Part shown: positions 21,619 to 32,884 of the stretch, in pieces
Numbering within the stretch: position 1 is the stretch's first letter
How the letters are laid out: the number at the start of each line of letters is the position of its first letter
From: Shewanella marina JCM 15074
Lineage (GTDB): Bacteria; Pseudomonadota; Gammaproteobacteria; Enterobacterales; Shewanellaceae
Assembly: GCF_000614975.1 (NCBI RefSeq)
Contig: NZ_BALM01000012.1
Coordinates: 1-64,000 of the forward strand
Length of the DNA: 64,000 nucleotides
Reading direction: 5' to 3'
Made by a program: the position numbers and the translations under genes
Notes under the pieces: generated by a model
Told to the model about the DNA's origin: nothing
Database searches by the model: none
The model's input: only the letters and a program-made list of their open reading frames with translations

Positions 21619-23331
21619 GTGAAAAAGGATTCTAACCTTCTGCCAACGCAGGACGCATTACTTCAAAGACTGCAGCATAATGCCTGCTATAGCCAGCAAA
21701 TGGTTATGGTGGTCGGGAAGCAAGGCGCTGGTAAAACTCAAATTGCCACCAGTTTAGTGAGCGATACCGAGACCTTTAATACGGCATGGCTGACTTGTGC
21801 TAAGCATACCGATAGTGGTGAAATTCGCCGTAAAGTTGTATTCCAACTATTTTCAGATCCTATTTTTGATCAAGATGAATCTCTTACCGATATATTCATT
21901 CGTTTAGCTGCAGGTGTAAAACAGCACCTCCATATTGTGATTGATGATGCGCATCATATGCCATTGGCGTTATGGGCTGAGTTTATGGTGTTGAGTCAAA
22001 TGAAATGTCATGGTTATCGTATTGCTATTACTACTTTTGTGAGTCCCCAGTTTAAACGTGAATTCTTTGGCGAACTCAGTGCCAAGCAGCGGTCATTAGT
22101 CTTACCTATTAGCGTGCCAGCATTAAGCCTGACTGAGCGTGAACAGTTATATGTGCAGCTCATTAATCAAAGTGGTGTTAACCCGTTTTTAGCTATTGAT
22201 GTGATTAAAGAGCGCTTGGCGACGTTATCTGGTACCCCTAAAGATGTCATTGAACTCAGCAAATTAGCGATAAAACCCGAAATTATTGCCGCCGCTAAAC
22301 CTAAGTGGCCTGTGATTGTTTCTGGCAGTGTGGCTTCAATATTAATTTGCTCTATTGCTGTTGCACTCTTATTTAGTGAATCAAGTGAAGTCGTTGCTGA
22401 AACATCGCCAGCGGAGTTAGTGACTGACACCGTGTTAGTTCAATCGGTTGTCGTTAATGATAAAGAGACTGATGATAACGTCAGTACCATTGCCGAACCA
22501 AGTATCAGCTTGGCAAGTCAATCCAATATTACTGAGGCGAATGCGATTGTAAAAAAACAGCCGTTTATTGATGATACTGAGGTTGTGGCTGAACTTGCTT
22601 TAGCACAGGATTTAGCTGAGTTGAAACCAAGTGAATTTGCAGACGTGACCCCAGATGAACAGGCGGCTGTAGAGATTTCATCTATTGCAACTGACAGTGT
22701 ATTAACGGCAAACAGAACTGCTGAATTGGTCGCTGATAACGCGGTTTCTGTTGAAACCAAATCAGAGGTTGATGTCATTAAGGTAGATGAAGCGGCCATT
22801 AGTGCGAGTACGGCGGCTAACGCAATGGCTCAAGCAGAAGTCCTGACTGATGATGACGCACCAACTCAAGATAAAGCGCCGATTAAAGAGGCCTCGGATA
22901 CGTTATTAAGTTCATCAAGTCCTCAGTCGGATGGTACTGATACAGCCGCGACTAAGCTTGCCAGTAATGAAGAGCCGCAAGCGCCAACAGAAGCCAAAAT
23001 AGCTGCAATTGAACCAGAGGCTGTTGAGGATATAATGCCTGAATTAGCCGCTCTGCAGTGCCAGTTACAAAACAGGCAAGGTTATACCACCCAGTTGGGG
23101 ACGGTTAAGCGACAAAAGACCTTAGCTAAATTTATTGCTGAGTTAGATATGCAAGATAACATCTGTTTTGCTCGGCAGAAACAATGGTTAATTGTGTTTG
23201 CTGGTGACTATCAAGACAAACAACTCGCATTAACCGCGGCAAAAGAGATGGAATCTAAATATCGTTTAAAGCAGGTTTTTGTGAGAACTTGGACCTCGTT
23301 AGCGCGTTATCAAGCTAAACATGTGGGTTAA
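21619..23331 (+). CDS. damX: DamX-like cell-division protein with AAA and SPOR domains
   Basis: DamX is a bitopic inner-membrane protein whose periplasmic SPOR domain binds denuded septal peptidoglycan. The N-terminal half is an AAA-type ATPase domain with Walker A GKQGAGKT near residue 32 and a Walker B-like HIVIDDAHH near 110. A single membrane helix lies near 228-250. A long acidic, Ala/Glu-rich linker of about 220 residues follows, then a C-terminal SPOR domain (last 80 residues, ending near FVRTWTSLARYQ). The start is GTG at 21619 with AAGGA upstream; the ATG at 21608 is out of frame. It sits between aroB and dam as usual. Confidence 0.9.
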   Translation: MKKDSNLLPTQDALLQRLQHNACYSQQMVMVVGKQGAGKTQIATSLVSDTETFNTAWLTCAKHTDSGEIRRKVVFQLFSDPIFDQDESLTDIFIRLAAGVKQHLHIVIDDAHHMPLALWAEFMVLSQMKCHGYRIAITTFVSPQFKREFFGELSAKQRSLVLPISVPALSLTEREQLYVQLINQSGVNPFLAIDVIKERLATLSGTPKDVIELSKLAIKPEIIAAAKPKWPVIVSGSVASILICSIAVALLFSESSEVVAETSPAELVTDTVLVQSVVVNDKETDDNVSTIAEPSISLASQSNITEANAIVKKQPFIDDTEVVAELALAQDLAELKPSEFADVTPDEQAAVEISSIATDSVLTANRTAELVADNAVSVETKSEVDVIKVDEAAISASTAANAMAQAEVLTDDDAPTQDKAPIKEASDTLLSSSSPQSDGTDTAATKLASNEEPQAPTEAKIAAIEPEAVEDIMPELAALQCQLQNRQGYTTQLGTVKRQKTLAKFIAELDMQDNICFARQKQWLIVFAGDYQDKQLALTAAKEMESKYRLKQVFVRTWTSLARYQAKHVG

Positions 23332-23470
23332 TATTGGTTTGTGTTAACTTGAAATAAATCACGAGATATTGATGTAATGATTGTCGCTAATTTTATTGAA
23401 CTAGCCGTGCTGACGCGCTCATTTTAAGGTATACTCTGCGACTGTTTTTTTTAGGGTGTTGATCGGGTTA

Positions 23471-24307
23471 ATGAGCAAAAAAACAAGAGCCTTCTTAAAA
23501 TGGGCTGGTGGTAAATATAAATTAGTTGATGCGTTATCAAAGCATTTACCCCAAGGAAAGCGACTTGTTGAGCCTTTTGTCGGTGCTGGTTCAGTGTTTT
23601 TAAATACTGACTATGAGCGTTACCTGCTTTGTGACATTAACCAAGATTTGATTAATTTATATCAAATTGTGCAACGTCAACCTGAGCAATATATTACTGC
23701 GGCTAAAAAACTATTTGTCGATGAGATGAATGATAAAACGCAGTACTACAAGATCCGCGATGCATTTAACCAAAGCAAAGATCCCTTCACGCGTTCAGTT
23801 TATTTTTTATATATGAATCGCCATGGTTTTAATGGTTTATGCCGTTATAACAAAAAAGGCGGCTTTAATGTGCCTTTTGGTTCATATAAAAAACCTTACT
23901 TCCCAGAAAAAGAACTGCGTGCTTTTTCTGTAAAAGCTCAGCGAGCAGAGTTTAAATGTATTGGCTATGAGCAAGCATTTGAATTAACGCTGTCTGGTGA
24001 TGTGGTTTATTGTGATCCACCTTATGCGCCATTATCAACCACGGCGAGTTTTACAACCTATGTGGGCGCAGGTTTTTCATTAGATGATCAAGCCTTATTA
24101 GCGAGACATTCGCGACATACCGCCGTTGAACGTGGTATCCCAGTGTTGATTAGCAACCATGATATTCCGTTAACCCGTGAGTTATATCGCGGCGCTAAGT
24201 TTGAGAAGATCCAAGTGCAGCGTAACATTAGCCAAAAGGGCAGCGCACGTAAGAAAGTAGATGAATTAATGGCCTTGTATGATCAAAGCTATCATTACGA
24301 AGAGTAA
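23471..24307 (+). CDS. dam: DNA adenine methylase
   Basis: Dam methylates adenine in GATC and so guides mismatch repair and replication initiation. The 278-residue alpha-group methyltransferase has KWAGGKYKL at the N-terminus, the AdoMet-binding FVGAGSVF near residue 36 and the catalytic CDPPYAPL near 178. The ATG at 23471 is preferred over an in-frame GTG at 23456 because the protein normally begins a few residues before the KWAGGK motif. Its last 13 bp overlap the opposite-strand DUF2970 gene. Confidence 0.95.
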   Translation: MSKKTRAFLKWAGGKYKLVDALSKHLPQGKRLVEPFVGAGSVFLNTDYERYLLCDINQDLINLYQIVQRQPEQYITAAKKLFVDEMNDKTQYYKIRDAFNQSKDPFTRSVYFLYMNRHGFNGLCRYNKKGGFNVPFGSYKKPYFPEKELRAFSVKAQRAEFKCIGYEQAFELTLSGDVVYCDPPYAPLSTTASFTTYVGAGFSLDDQALLARHSRHTAVERGIPVLISNHDIPLTRELYRGAKFEKIQVQRNISQKGSARKKVDELMALYDQSYHYEE

Positions 24308-24483
24308 TTCAATACTAAGTTAACCAATATTATTAATACTATTACAAATAATATTGCCATCACTATCCCAGTAATAATAAACACAATAGGCGAACCTTGA
24401 GCAAAGTCTCTGCGTCTATTTTGCTGGGATTGAACCCCCAAAAATGCTAGCAGTGTGCTACTGATAACTTGCCAAATATTCAT
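24295..24483 (-). CDS. DUF2970-type small membrane protein
   Basis: This 62-residue protein resembles the DUF2970 family: a short N-terminus (VISSTLLAFLGVQSQQNRRRDF) followed by one hydrophobic segment (about 31-57). Function is unknown. It overlaps the 3' end of dam by 13 bp on the other strand. Its ATG lies 3 bp after the stop of a small secreted-protein gene on the same strand, so the pair looks like an operon with coupled translation; no separate ribosome site is visible. Confidence 0.7.
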   Translation of the reverse strand: MNIWQVISSTLLAFLGVQSQQNRRRDFAQGSPIVFIITGIVMAILFVIVLIILVNLVLNYSS

Positions 24484-24486
24484 TAA

Positions 24487-24815
24487 TTATGATTGCGGGT
24501 CAGTAATATTATCAAGCGGCTTATCAGTATGACCATACAATAATTCTAATAAGTCCATAAAGTGCAGCTGACTAGAGCGGTTTGATCCTGTTAACCAATT
24601 TTTCCAATTTAGTTGATCATTACTCTTGGCGCAACGGTTGCTCGGGGCACTTACTGGTAAGTTAGCGTTGTAACTATTTATGTTGCTACAGATACATTGA
24701 CTGGAGTGTAAAGGGCGGGGGAATACTGTTCTACAATTATTGCAGTGGTCGATAATGAGACAGACAAGAGTATGCTTGCTAAAAAAGTTGCAAGGTAACT
24801 AGGTAATACTGTCAT
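24487..24815 (-). pseudogene. Small secreted protein, broken by a one-base frameshift
   Basis: A previously hidden gene. A GGAGG at 24820-24824 (minus strand) leads to ATG at 24815 and a signal-peptide-like start (MTVLPSYLATFLASILLSVS). This frame stops after about 44 residues. The adjoining frame then stays open to 24487, through NINSYNANLPVSAP and NWLTGSNRSSQLHFMDLLELL. Joining them needs one extra base, near 24660-24690, and gives about 109 residues with several cysteines. The product is probably periplasmic or secreted; no function is recognised. It precedes the DUF2970 gene by 3 bp. The break may be a sequencing error. Confidence 0.6.
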
Positions 24816-24996
24816 ATAACCTCCATGGCAAAATCGGATACACATTACTATAACAAATTTGTATAAAAAGTGTTCGGAAATATATCAAGATAAAACTTAA
24901 TTGATTTTTTTATTAGAAAAGTCGCTCTGTTACCTAGAGCCGACAGGGAGCAGAGAGTAGAATGTTCACATCTTACCCTACTGCTAAGAGATTAAT

Positions 24997-25674
24997 ATGC
25001 GTCCGTTTTTGATTGCTCCATCAATTTTATCAGCTGATTTTGCCCGTTTAGGTGATGATGTTCAGGCGGTGTTAACTGCCGGTGCTGATGTCGTTCATTT
25101 TGATGTGATGGATAACCATTATGTGCCTAATTTAACGATTGGCCCTATGGTGTGTGAAGCACTACGTAAATTTGGTATTACCCATGAAATTGATGTGCAT
25201 TTGATGGTGAAGCCTGTCGATCGTATTATTCCTGATTTTGCAAAAGCAGGAGCATCGATTATCACTTTCCACCCAGAAGCCTCTGAACATATTGATCGCA
25301 CATTACAGTTAATTAAAGAGTCAGGTTGTAAAGCAGGTTTAGTCTTTAACCCTGCTACGCCATTACATTATTTAGATCATGTAATGGATAAACTTGATGT
25401 CATTCTATTAATGTCAGTCAATCCAGGTTTTGGTGGCCAATCATTTATTCCTTCAACCTTAGATAAGTTACGTCAAGTACGTGCGCGTATTGATGCCAGT
25501 GGCTTTGATATTCGCCTAGAGGTTGATGGCGGTGTTAAAGTTGATAATATCGCTGACATTGCTGCTGCTGGTGCTGATATGTTTGTCGCAGGTTCTGCTA
25601 TTTTCAATAAGCCATGCTATAAAACTGAAATTGACAAAATGCGTGCAGAACTTGCAAAAGTTGAGGGTAAATAA
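24997..25674 (+). CDS. rpe: Ribulose-phosphate 3-epimerase
   Basis: Rpe interconverts ribulose 5-phosphate and xylulose 5-phosphate in the pentose phosphate pathway. The 225-residue TIM barrel shows [14 protein letters not shown] at the start, [16 protein letters not shown] near 35, [10 protein letters not shown] near 140 and [10 protein letters not shown] near 174. It overlaps gph by one base and begins rpe-gph-trpS, an order shared with E. coli. Confidence 0.96.
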   Translation: MRPFLIAPSILSADFARLGDDVQAVLTAGADVVHFDVMDNHYVPNLTIGPMVCEALRKFGITHEIDVHLMVKPVDRIIPDFAKAGASIITFHPEASEHIDRTLQLIKESGCKAGLVFNPATPLHYLDHVMDKLDVILLMSVNPGFGGQSFIPSTLDKLRQVRARIDASGFDIRLEVDGGVKVDNIADIAAAGADMFVAGSAIFNKPCYKTEIDKMRAELAKVEGK

Positions 25675-26357
25675 TGACACAATGGCAACAGATTAAAGCG
25701 GTCGCTTTTGATTTAGATGGTACCTTAATTGATAGTGTGCCTGATTTAGCGGCGGCGGTACAAGCGACATTAGCCGAGTATAATTTACCAAGCTGTACTA
25801 ATGACGATGTGCGTTCATGGGTCGGTAATGGCGTTGAAATGCTAATGCGCCGCGCATTAACTCAAGCGTTAGGTCATGAGGTTGAGCAAGATCAGCTTGA
25901 TCAAGCTATGCCACGTTTTAGTCACTATTATGCGCTACATTTAGAAAAGCATAGTTGCTTATATGAAGGCGTACATGACAGCTTAAAGCAGTTACACCAA
26001 GCGGGTTTTAAAATGGCTATTGTGACCAATAAAGCCCATTGCTTCACCGTTCCATTATTAAAAGCATTCGATATTGATGGCTTTTTTGATGAGGTATTAG
26101 GTGGTGACTCATTAGCGAAAATGAAGCCAGATCCATTGCCATTAACTCATTTAATGGACAAATGGCAGTTAACATCAAGCCAGTTACTCATGGTGGGTGA
26201 CTCGCGTAATGATATTCTAGCGGCAAAAGCGGCTGGAGTTGCCTCAATAGGCTTGACCTATGGCTATAACTACGGTGAAGATATTGGGCTTTCACAGCCA
26301 ACAGCCGTATGTGAACAATTTAATCAAATTCTGACACGGCTTTTGCCAACTCAATAA
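25674..26357 (+). CDS. gph: Phosphoglycolate phosphatase
   Basis: Gph removes phosphate from 2-phosphoglycolate formed during repair of oxidised DNA ends. The 227-residue HAD-family protein has the nucleophile motif FDLDGTLIDSVPDL near residue 12, VTNKAH as motif II near 117 and GDSRNDILAAKAAG as motif IV near 176. Its ATG shares a base with the rpe stop, so the two are translationally coupled. Confidence 0.94.
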   Translation: MTQWQQIKAVAFDLDGTLIDSVPDLAAAVQATLAEYNLPSCTNDDVRSWVGNGVEMLMRRALTQALGHEVEQDQLDQAMPRFSHYYALHLEKHSCLYEGVHDSLKQLHQAGFKMAIVTNKAHCFTVPLLKAFDIDGFFDEVLGGDSLAKMKPDPLPLTHLMDKWQLTSSQLLMVGDSRNDILAAKAAGVASIGLTYGYNYGEDIGLSQPTAVCEQFNQILTRLLPTQ

Positions 26358-26375
26358 TACGGAGCAAGAAAACGT

Positions 26376-27374
26376 ATGACTAAACCCATCGTCCTCAGCG
26401 GTGCCCAACCGTCAGGTGAATTAACAATTGGTAACTACATGGGCGCGCTACGTCAGTGGGTGGCTATGCAAGATAGTCATGACTGCTTGTACTGTGTTGT
26501 TGACCTGCATGCGATTACTGTTCGCCAAGATCCTAAGGCATTGCGTGAAGCTTGTTTAGATACTTTAGCGTTATATTTAGCCTGTGGTGTTGATCCAAAG
26601 AAAAGCACTGTATTTATCCAGTCACAAGTACCACAGCATACTCAGTTAAGCTGGGCACTAAACTGCTACACCCAAATGGGTGAATTAAGCCGTATGACAC
26701 AGTTTAAAGATAAATCACAGAAGCACGCTAATAACATCAACGTGGGCTTATTTGGTTACCCAGTATTGATGGCTGCTGATATTTTGTTATATCAAGCCGA
26801 TCAAATTCCGGTTGGTCAAGATCAGAAGCAACACCTTGAGTTAACACGTGATATCGCGACTCGATTCAATAACGCTTATGGTGATACTTTCACTATCCCA
26901 GAGCCATTTATTCCGACAATGGGCGCAAAAGTGATGTCACTTCAAGATCCATTGAAGAAGATGTCTAAATCTGATGACAATCGCAATAATGTGATTGGCT
27001 TACTTGAAGATCCAAAAGCGATCCTGAAGAAGATGAAAAAAGCGATGACCGACAGTGATGAGCCACCTGTCGTCCGTTTTGACGTTGAAAACAAAGCGGG
27101 TGTGTCGAACTTACTTAGCATCATGTCTGGTGTGACTAACCGTTCAATTGTTGAGCTTGAAGCTGAGTTTGAAGGCAAGATGTATGGTCATTTAAAAGTG
27201 GCTGCAGGTGAAGCTGTTGTAGCTATGCTAGAGCCGCTGCAGGCGCGCTTCCATGAATATCGTGCAGACCAAGCTTTCTTAAATGAAATCATGCGTGACG
27301 GTGCTGAACGCGCTGGTGCTCGTGCTGAAGTAACGCTTAAGAGTGTTTACGAGAAAATTGGTTTACTTGTGTAA
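26376..27374 (+). CDS. trpS: Tryptophanyl-tRNA synthetase
   Basis: TrpS charges tRNA-Trp. The 332-residue class I synthetase carries the HIGH-equivalent in [18 protein letters not shown] near residue 10 and the KMSKS motif in [10 protein letters not shown] near 194. It ends the rpe-gph-trpS operon and is followed by a terminator shared with the convergent LysR gene. Confidence 0.97.
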   Translation: MTKPIVLSGAQPSGELTIGNYMGALRQWVAMQDSHDCLYCVVDLHAITVRQDPKALREACLDTLALYLACGVDPKKSTVFIQSQVPQHTQLSWALNCYTQMGELSRMTQFKDKSQKHANNINVGLFGYPVLMAADILLYQADQIPVGQDQKQHLELTRDIATRFNNAYGDTFTIPEPFIPTMGAKVMSLQDPLKKMSKSDDNRNNVIGLLEDPKAILKKMKKAMTDSDEPPVVRFDVENKAGVSNLLSIMSGVTNRSIVELEAEFEGKMYGHLKVAAGEAVVAMLEPLQARFHEYRADQAFLNEIMRDGAERAGARAEVTLKSVYEKIGLLV

Positions 27375-27391
27375 ATACACAAGTCATTAGT

Positions 27392-27417
27392 AAAAAGGAG
27401 CTGCGGCTCCTTTTTTA
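27392..27417. terminator. Terminator between trpS and the LysR gene
   Basis: The hairpin AAAAAGGAGC-TGCG-GCTCCTTTTTT ends trpS rightward. Its left A run also gives U residues to transcripts from the opposite strand, and it overlaps the LysR gene stop codon at 27415. Confidence 0.85.
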
Positions 27418-28287
27418 ATGGGCCTGTTTTATCCAATTGGCGAAAGTGGCAATATCGCGATCGTGGATACGGCTTTGTTTAGTACAAAAATAGAAATCAA
27501 ATCCGGTTTCAAGAACTGGTAATGGCAACTGGATAAGCTTGCCTGAGGTGATATCTTTTTCAACAATAAAGTCTGAAACCAAAGCGATGCCTTGAGCGGC
27601 AATGGCGGCTTCTAATGCCAGTAACATATGACTGAAAATATGTTGGTGCGGCAGTGGTTCAGGCAAGTTAAAGTGTTGTTGCCAGCGCAACCAGTCTAAG
27701 CCAATGCCGATTTCATCAACACACAATAGCGGGTACTGATATAGCTCTAGTTCGGTAAAGTTGCTGATGTCAGTCACCAGTAATGGACTAGCAACAGCAA
27801 TCAATCGTTCTTTATGCAGCAGTTGTCGGTAGTAGCCTTTTTTATCAGGTTTACCCGTAATAAACATATCTGCGACACTGCTATTGAGCAGAGGATCTGC
27901 ACTCATCATCTCTAATCTGATATGAATATCAGGATAATTACGCTTAAAGTCTGTCAGTCTTGGGATTAACCATTTAACCGCAAATGAACTGTAGACCGCC
28001 AGTCTTAACGGCGCTTTTGCTTCTTGTTTTAATTGACTACTCAGTTGCTGCAAACTATCAAATTGGTCAGTTACTAATTCAAAGAGTGTTAAGCCTTTGG
28101 CGGTGAGTTGTAACTGCCTATTTTGCCGTTCAAACAGGGTAAAACCATAGAATTGTTCAAGTAAACGTATCTGATGTGAAACCGCGCTTTGGGTGATACA
28201 CAATTCATCACCCGCGCGAGAAAAATGCAGATGTCTGGCAGCAGTTTCAAAAACCTGTAACGCTCTTAATGGTGGTAATTTTCTCAT
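27415..28287 (-). CDS. LysR-family transcriptional regulator (GcvA-like)
   Basis: This is a 290-residue LysR-type regulator. The N-terminal winged helix-turn-helix (about 5-64) reads LRALQVFETAARHLHFSRAGDELCITQSAVSHQIRLLE, close to the GcvA/AmpR type. The effector domain starts near 92 and includes GIGLDWLRWQQHF. It is divergent from an EamA permease, and a perfect palindrome in the shared spacer is a likely operator. The natural ligand is unknown; control of the neighbouring permease is inferred from the arrangement. Confidence 0.88.
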   Translation of the reverse strand: MRKLPPLRALQVFETAARHLHFSRAGDELCITQSAVSHQIRLLEQFYGFTLFERQNRQLQLTAKGLTLFELVTDQFDSLQQLSSQLKQEAKAPLRLAVYSSFAVKWLIPRLTDFKRNYPDIHIRLEMMSADPLLNSSVADMFITGKPDKKGYYRQLLHKERLIAVASPLLVTDISNFTELELYQYPLLCVDEIGIGLDWLRWQQHFNLPEPLPHQHIFSHMLLALEAAIAAQGIALVSDFIVEKDITSGKLIQLPLPVLETGFDFYFCTKQSRIHDRDIATFANWIKQAH

Positions 28288-28378
28288 AGGTTATCTCTGC
28301 CAGCGATTAGTTTTGTTTTTTGCTGATAAGTTAGCGTATTTTGTCTTGTTTTGAATAACTATCAATATTTAAACTAAT

Positions 28379-28395
28379 CATGAATTAAATTCATG
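28379..28395. promoter_or_regulatory. Palindromic candidate LysR operator
   Basis: CATGAATTAAATTCATG is a perfect inverted repeat of 8-bp arms around one central base. It fits the T-N11-A core of LysR-type operators and lies between the divergent LysR gene and the permease, 78 bp before the permease start. Confidence 0.6.
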
Positions 28396-28473
28396 TATAA
28401 GTAAAAAACATCATTTTTCATCATGTTAGCCGCAGTATAAGCTATTGCCTAATCAATTTTTAGGGTGGTAGTC

Positions 28474-29372
28474 ATGCGGTCGGCATTTTATATTGGTATT
28501 AGCCTATTACTCATCGGTAATGTGTTTAGCGCATTATATGATGTATCCATTAAATGGGTGCCTGAAGAGGCTTCTGCCACTAGCTTTTTACTGCTTAGAC
28601 AAGTCACCGCAGTATTGATGATACTGCCGTTTTGGTATTGCTCGGGCCGCCCTAAAAGTCAGCTACATAAATTTCATTGTTATCGTGCCAATATCGGTGC
28701 AGTCGGCGCGTTGGCATTAATTTCAGGTTTAATGGTATTACCCTTAGCTACAGTGAGTTCACTGTTTTATACCGGCCCAATTATTATTTTATTGTTGGGT
28801 TATTTTTATTTAAAAGAGAGTGTTACACAAGCGCAGTGGTTGACGGTGTTATTGGGATTTGTTGGTATTGTGATTATGCTGCGTCCAAGTGAAATATCAA
28901 TGGCCAGCTTATTGGTGCTATTTTCAGCGACTACCTTTGCTATTTGCCAGCTTACATTACGTAAAATACCAGCCACAGAACATGTCTCCTCAACGTTAAT
29001 GTTGAATAATTTGTATGGTATTCCACTGATTGGGGCAATGGTGTTAATTCAAGGAGCTTGTCCATTTAGCTGGCAGTTATTGGCTGTGGCGTTAGCTTCA
29101 AATGCATTTTTGCTGATTTATCACGGTTTATGCGTGATGGCTTATCGCCAAGCTAAAGCTAGTGAGATTGCCATTGCAGAGTATTCTGGGTTGATTTTTG
29201 TGGTGCTACTGGGGTGGTTGTTGTTTGATGAGTGGTTAGATAATTTAACCTGGTTTGGCGCGGCGTTGATTGTCTTGCCAACCCTGCTATTGCAGGTATT
29301 GACAAGAAGACCACCAGAGCCACATATTGAAGCGGTTAAAATTGATCCATTACAAGTTGAAGCAGTAAAAGA

Positions 29373-29376
<4 letters not shown>
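28474..29376 (+). CDS. EamA/DMT-family membrane permease
   Basis: This drug/metabolite-transporter family protein has about 300 residues and roughly ten membrane helices in two EamA repeats. The first runs to about residue 135 (ending near LGFVGIVIMLRPSE) and the second to about 278 (LLLFDEWLDNLTWFGAALIVLP). Substrate is unknown; relatives export amino acids, purines or other metabolites. AGGGTGG at 28461-28467 favours the ATG at 28474 over an in-frame GTG at 28465. The C-terminal tail is short and hydrophilic. Confidence 0.87.
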
Positions 29377-30562
<1,186 letters not shown>

Positions 30563-30597
30563 CTAGCTGAAATTAGAGCATAACCGCTAGATGGATA

Positions 30598-30626
30598 ATT
30601 ATACACATATCACTAAGTTACTTGAA
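30598..30626 (-). promoter_or_regulatory. Candidate promoter for diaA-dolP
   Basis: On the minus strand a consensus TATAAT (30598-30603) lies 17 bp after TTCAAG (30621-30626). It is 66 bp upstream of the diaA start, in the only gap of the lpoA-yraN-diaA-dolP series. Confidence 0.4.
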
Positions 30627-30650
30627 GATACACAGTGCTTTTAACTAGCA

Positions 30651-30977
30651 TTAAAAAGCCGCTTTAAGCCATTGAATATGTTGATTATCAATGGCGACAA
30701 CATCAAAACGGCATATCACATCGAGTTGTTGCTGTTGCAAATACGCGCTTGCAGCCCGGCGAATGCGTGTGATTTGTGCAGGCCTTAACGCATTAATGGC
30801 ACCGCCAAAGTGAGTTGATGTACGGTATTTCACTTCAATAAATACCAGTACATCATCATGCTGCATAATTAAATCAATTTCACCAAAAGCAAAGCGTACG
30901 TTACTGGCTACAAACTTAAGTCCTTGTAGGCTTAAATAATGTTGCGCTAACGCTTCGCCATGCTGGCCTAAATTCAT
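30651..30977 (-). CDS. yraN: YraN-family endonuclease-like protein (UPF0102)
   Basis: YraN is a 108-residue protein with a restriction-endonuclease-like fold: [22 protein letters not shown] (about 32-53) shows the D...ExK active-site pattern. Its biochemical role is not settled; a Holliday-junction or DNA-repair role has been proposed from the fold. The start overlaps the lpoA stop by 4 bp, so it is co-translated with lpoA as in E. coli. Confidence 0.9.
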   Translation of the reverse strand: MNLGQHGEALAQHYLSLQGLKFVASNVRFAFGEIDLIMQHDDVLVFIEVKYRTSTHFGGAINALRPAQITRIRRAASAYLQQQQLDVICRFDVVAIDNQHIQWLKAAF

Positions 30978-32797
30978 TGATTAACTAGGCTACCATTCTG
31001 ATATTGACCCCAACTGAGTTGACGCTCAATCACGCCTTCAGGGTTAACCGATAGGTCGCCACTGCGGCCATGGAATTGGTAACCTGGGAATGCACGCATT
31101 TGCGCCAAGCTGTTGATTAAGTCAATAGCGTCATAACCCATAATAAACAGGCGTTTTTGGTTATTTCCCCAAGTTGGCCATAGTTGCTTTAATTGTTGGC
31201 TGTCAGCACTTGCTTGCATTAACCAAGGACTATCACTGATATTGAGCTTATTTAACTCCTGAGCGGTCTCTTGATTCATACTGTCAGGGCGACCACGGCT
31301 TGAGGTATAAAGCGGCACGGGTTGAGCAAACACACTAAAGCTCACATCAATAAACGGCTTTAACAGTGGTAAGTCACGACTTGGGGCAATCATATAAATA
31401 GCATCAATGTCGCGGCGAGAGCGAAAATCAGCTTGGGTCTTATTCCCAATGAGTGCTTTCATGGCTTTAATGCGCGCCAAGCTATCGGTCACATCAAGTG
31501 CTTCACGTACGGCTAATTTCATTTTATCGCCCGCATCATAGTAATGCACTTCTGCCGGCTTACCTGTCAATTGCTGCCATTCATCGCTAAAGCTTTGCGC
31601 CATACGTTTGCTGGTGGCATCGTTACTGGCTAAAATTAGGGGCAGTTTAATACCGTCACTGTATAGCTTTTTAGCGGCTTCCAGCGCTTCTTGCACCGGC
31701 GATAACGCGAAGTAGAAGCTATGATCATTGGCTAAAATTTGTTTTGGCTGGTTTAAGAACAATTGCGGTACGCTAGACGGTTGCTGCGCCACAAATTCAG
31801 CGACTTGCTCAACATTGTTTGGTAGTAATGGGCCAATAATAAAATCAGCCCCCGCAGTGACCGCTTGTTGATAAGCTTGTACTGCACCTTTACTGGTGTC
31901 ATAAAAATTCACCGTCGCATCTTGGTCGTGGTTCGCCAAATAGGCAGCCGCTAAGCCTTGATCAACAGGTGCTGCGACTTTTGCCATATTGCCTGTTAAC
32001 GGCAGTAATACTGCGATGTGTTTGGCGTTATAGGGTTTAGCGTTCAGTGCTTTTTCTAAATCAGTTGGCAGGGCGATTGCTGCTGGATGCGATGGGTTTT
32101 GTTGCTGCCATTGCGCTAAATAACGCACCAGTTCAGCAGGATCTACCGCATAATGTTTAGCAATATAAGCCAGTTGCATCCAGCCCGCAAAAATAGGCTG
32201 ACTGGTGTCTTGCATATAGTGCGCTAGAATATGCTCAGGCATTGGGTAAACGATTTTCCAAATTTGGTCATTGACCGTTTTGGCTTGTTCACGCGGCAAG
32301 TATTGGCTTAATAGGCTCAGTTGCTGCGCTTGCTCAACAGGACGCTGGATCAACTGATATAAGCTGGCTTTCAATTGATGATAAGCCGCTAATTGCCAAT
32401 CAGGCAGTTGCCAGTCAGTTGGGTAATTCAGTACTTGCAAGGCGGTATCATATTGTTGATTCGCCGTCATTGCTTTGGCTTCTAGAAACTGATGTTCAGC
32501 TAATAGTTTTGGGGATTGCGTCATGGTGGCGCGCATCGCATTTAAGATTTCCAATGCTTTAGCATGATTACCTTGATTTAAGTAAGCATGTGCTGCCAAT
32601 AGCAAATAACTGTCATGACGGCTACCTTTAGGCGCTTGCGCAGCAAGGGCTAAATAGTGGCTAGCAGCCATTGGAGCAGAGATTAAAGACACTGGCTCAA
32701 GTGAGCTAGTATCAGGCGTTGACGTTGCACAGCCCACTAAAATAGTGGATAAAAGTGCTAATGGAATCAATTTAGTTGTATTCAGGCTTTTTAACAC
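30974..32797 (-). CDS. lpoA: Outer-membrane lipoprotein LpoA, activator of PBP1A
   Basis: LpoA spans the periplasm from the outer membrane and stimulates the transpeptidase of PBP1A. The N-terminus has a signal peptide and lipobox STILVGC (Cys near 23). A TPR-like helical domain occupies about 35-245. A periplasmic-binding-protein-like domain follows ([19 protein letters not shown] near 262; [14 protein letters not shown] near 553). The 607 residues are normal. It is the first gene of lpoA-yraN-diaA-dolP, and its partner PBP1A is in this window at 11895-14474. Confidence 0.93.
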   Translation of the reverse strand: MLKSLNTTKLIPLALLSTILVGCATSTPDTSSLEPVSLISAPMAASHYLALAAQAPKGSRHDSYLLLAAHAYLNQGNHAKALEILNAMRATMTQSPKLLAEHQFLEAKAMTANQQYDTALQVLNYPTDWQLPDWQLAAYHQLKASLYQLIQRPVEQAQQLSLLSQYLPREQAKTVNDQIWKIVYPMPEHILAHYMQDTSQPIFAGWMQLAYIAKHYAVDPAELVRYLAQWQQQNPSHPAAIALPTDLEKALNAKPYNAKHIAVLLPLTGNMAKVAAPVDQGLAAAYLANHDQDATVNFYDTSKGAVQAYQQAVTAGADFIIGPLLPNNVEQVAEFVAQQPSSVPQLFLNQPKQILANDHSFYFALSPVQEALEAAKKLYSDGIKLPLILASNDATSKRMAQSFSDEWQQLTGKPAEVHYYDAGDKMKLAVREALDVTDSLARIKAMKALIGNKTQADFRSRRDIDAIYMIAPSRDLPLLKPFIDVSFSVFAQPVPLYTSSRGRPDSMNQETAQELNKLNISDSPWLMQASADSQQLKQLWPTWGNNQKRLFIMGYDAIDLINSLAQMRAFPGYQFHGRSGDLSVNPEGVIERQLSWGQYQNGSLVNQ

Positions 32798-32884
32798 TGG
32801 GCTTCACTCTGGTAAGATGCTGCTACTAGTTTAACCTGCTCTTACGCCAGACGAAAGTCTGTCGCTTAATCCATCGAGGTAATT

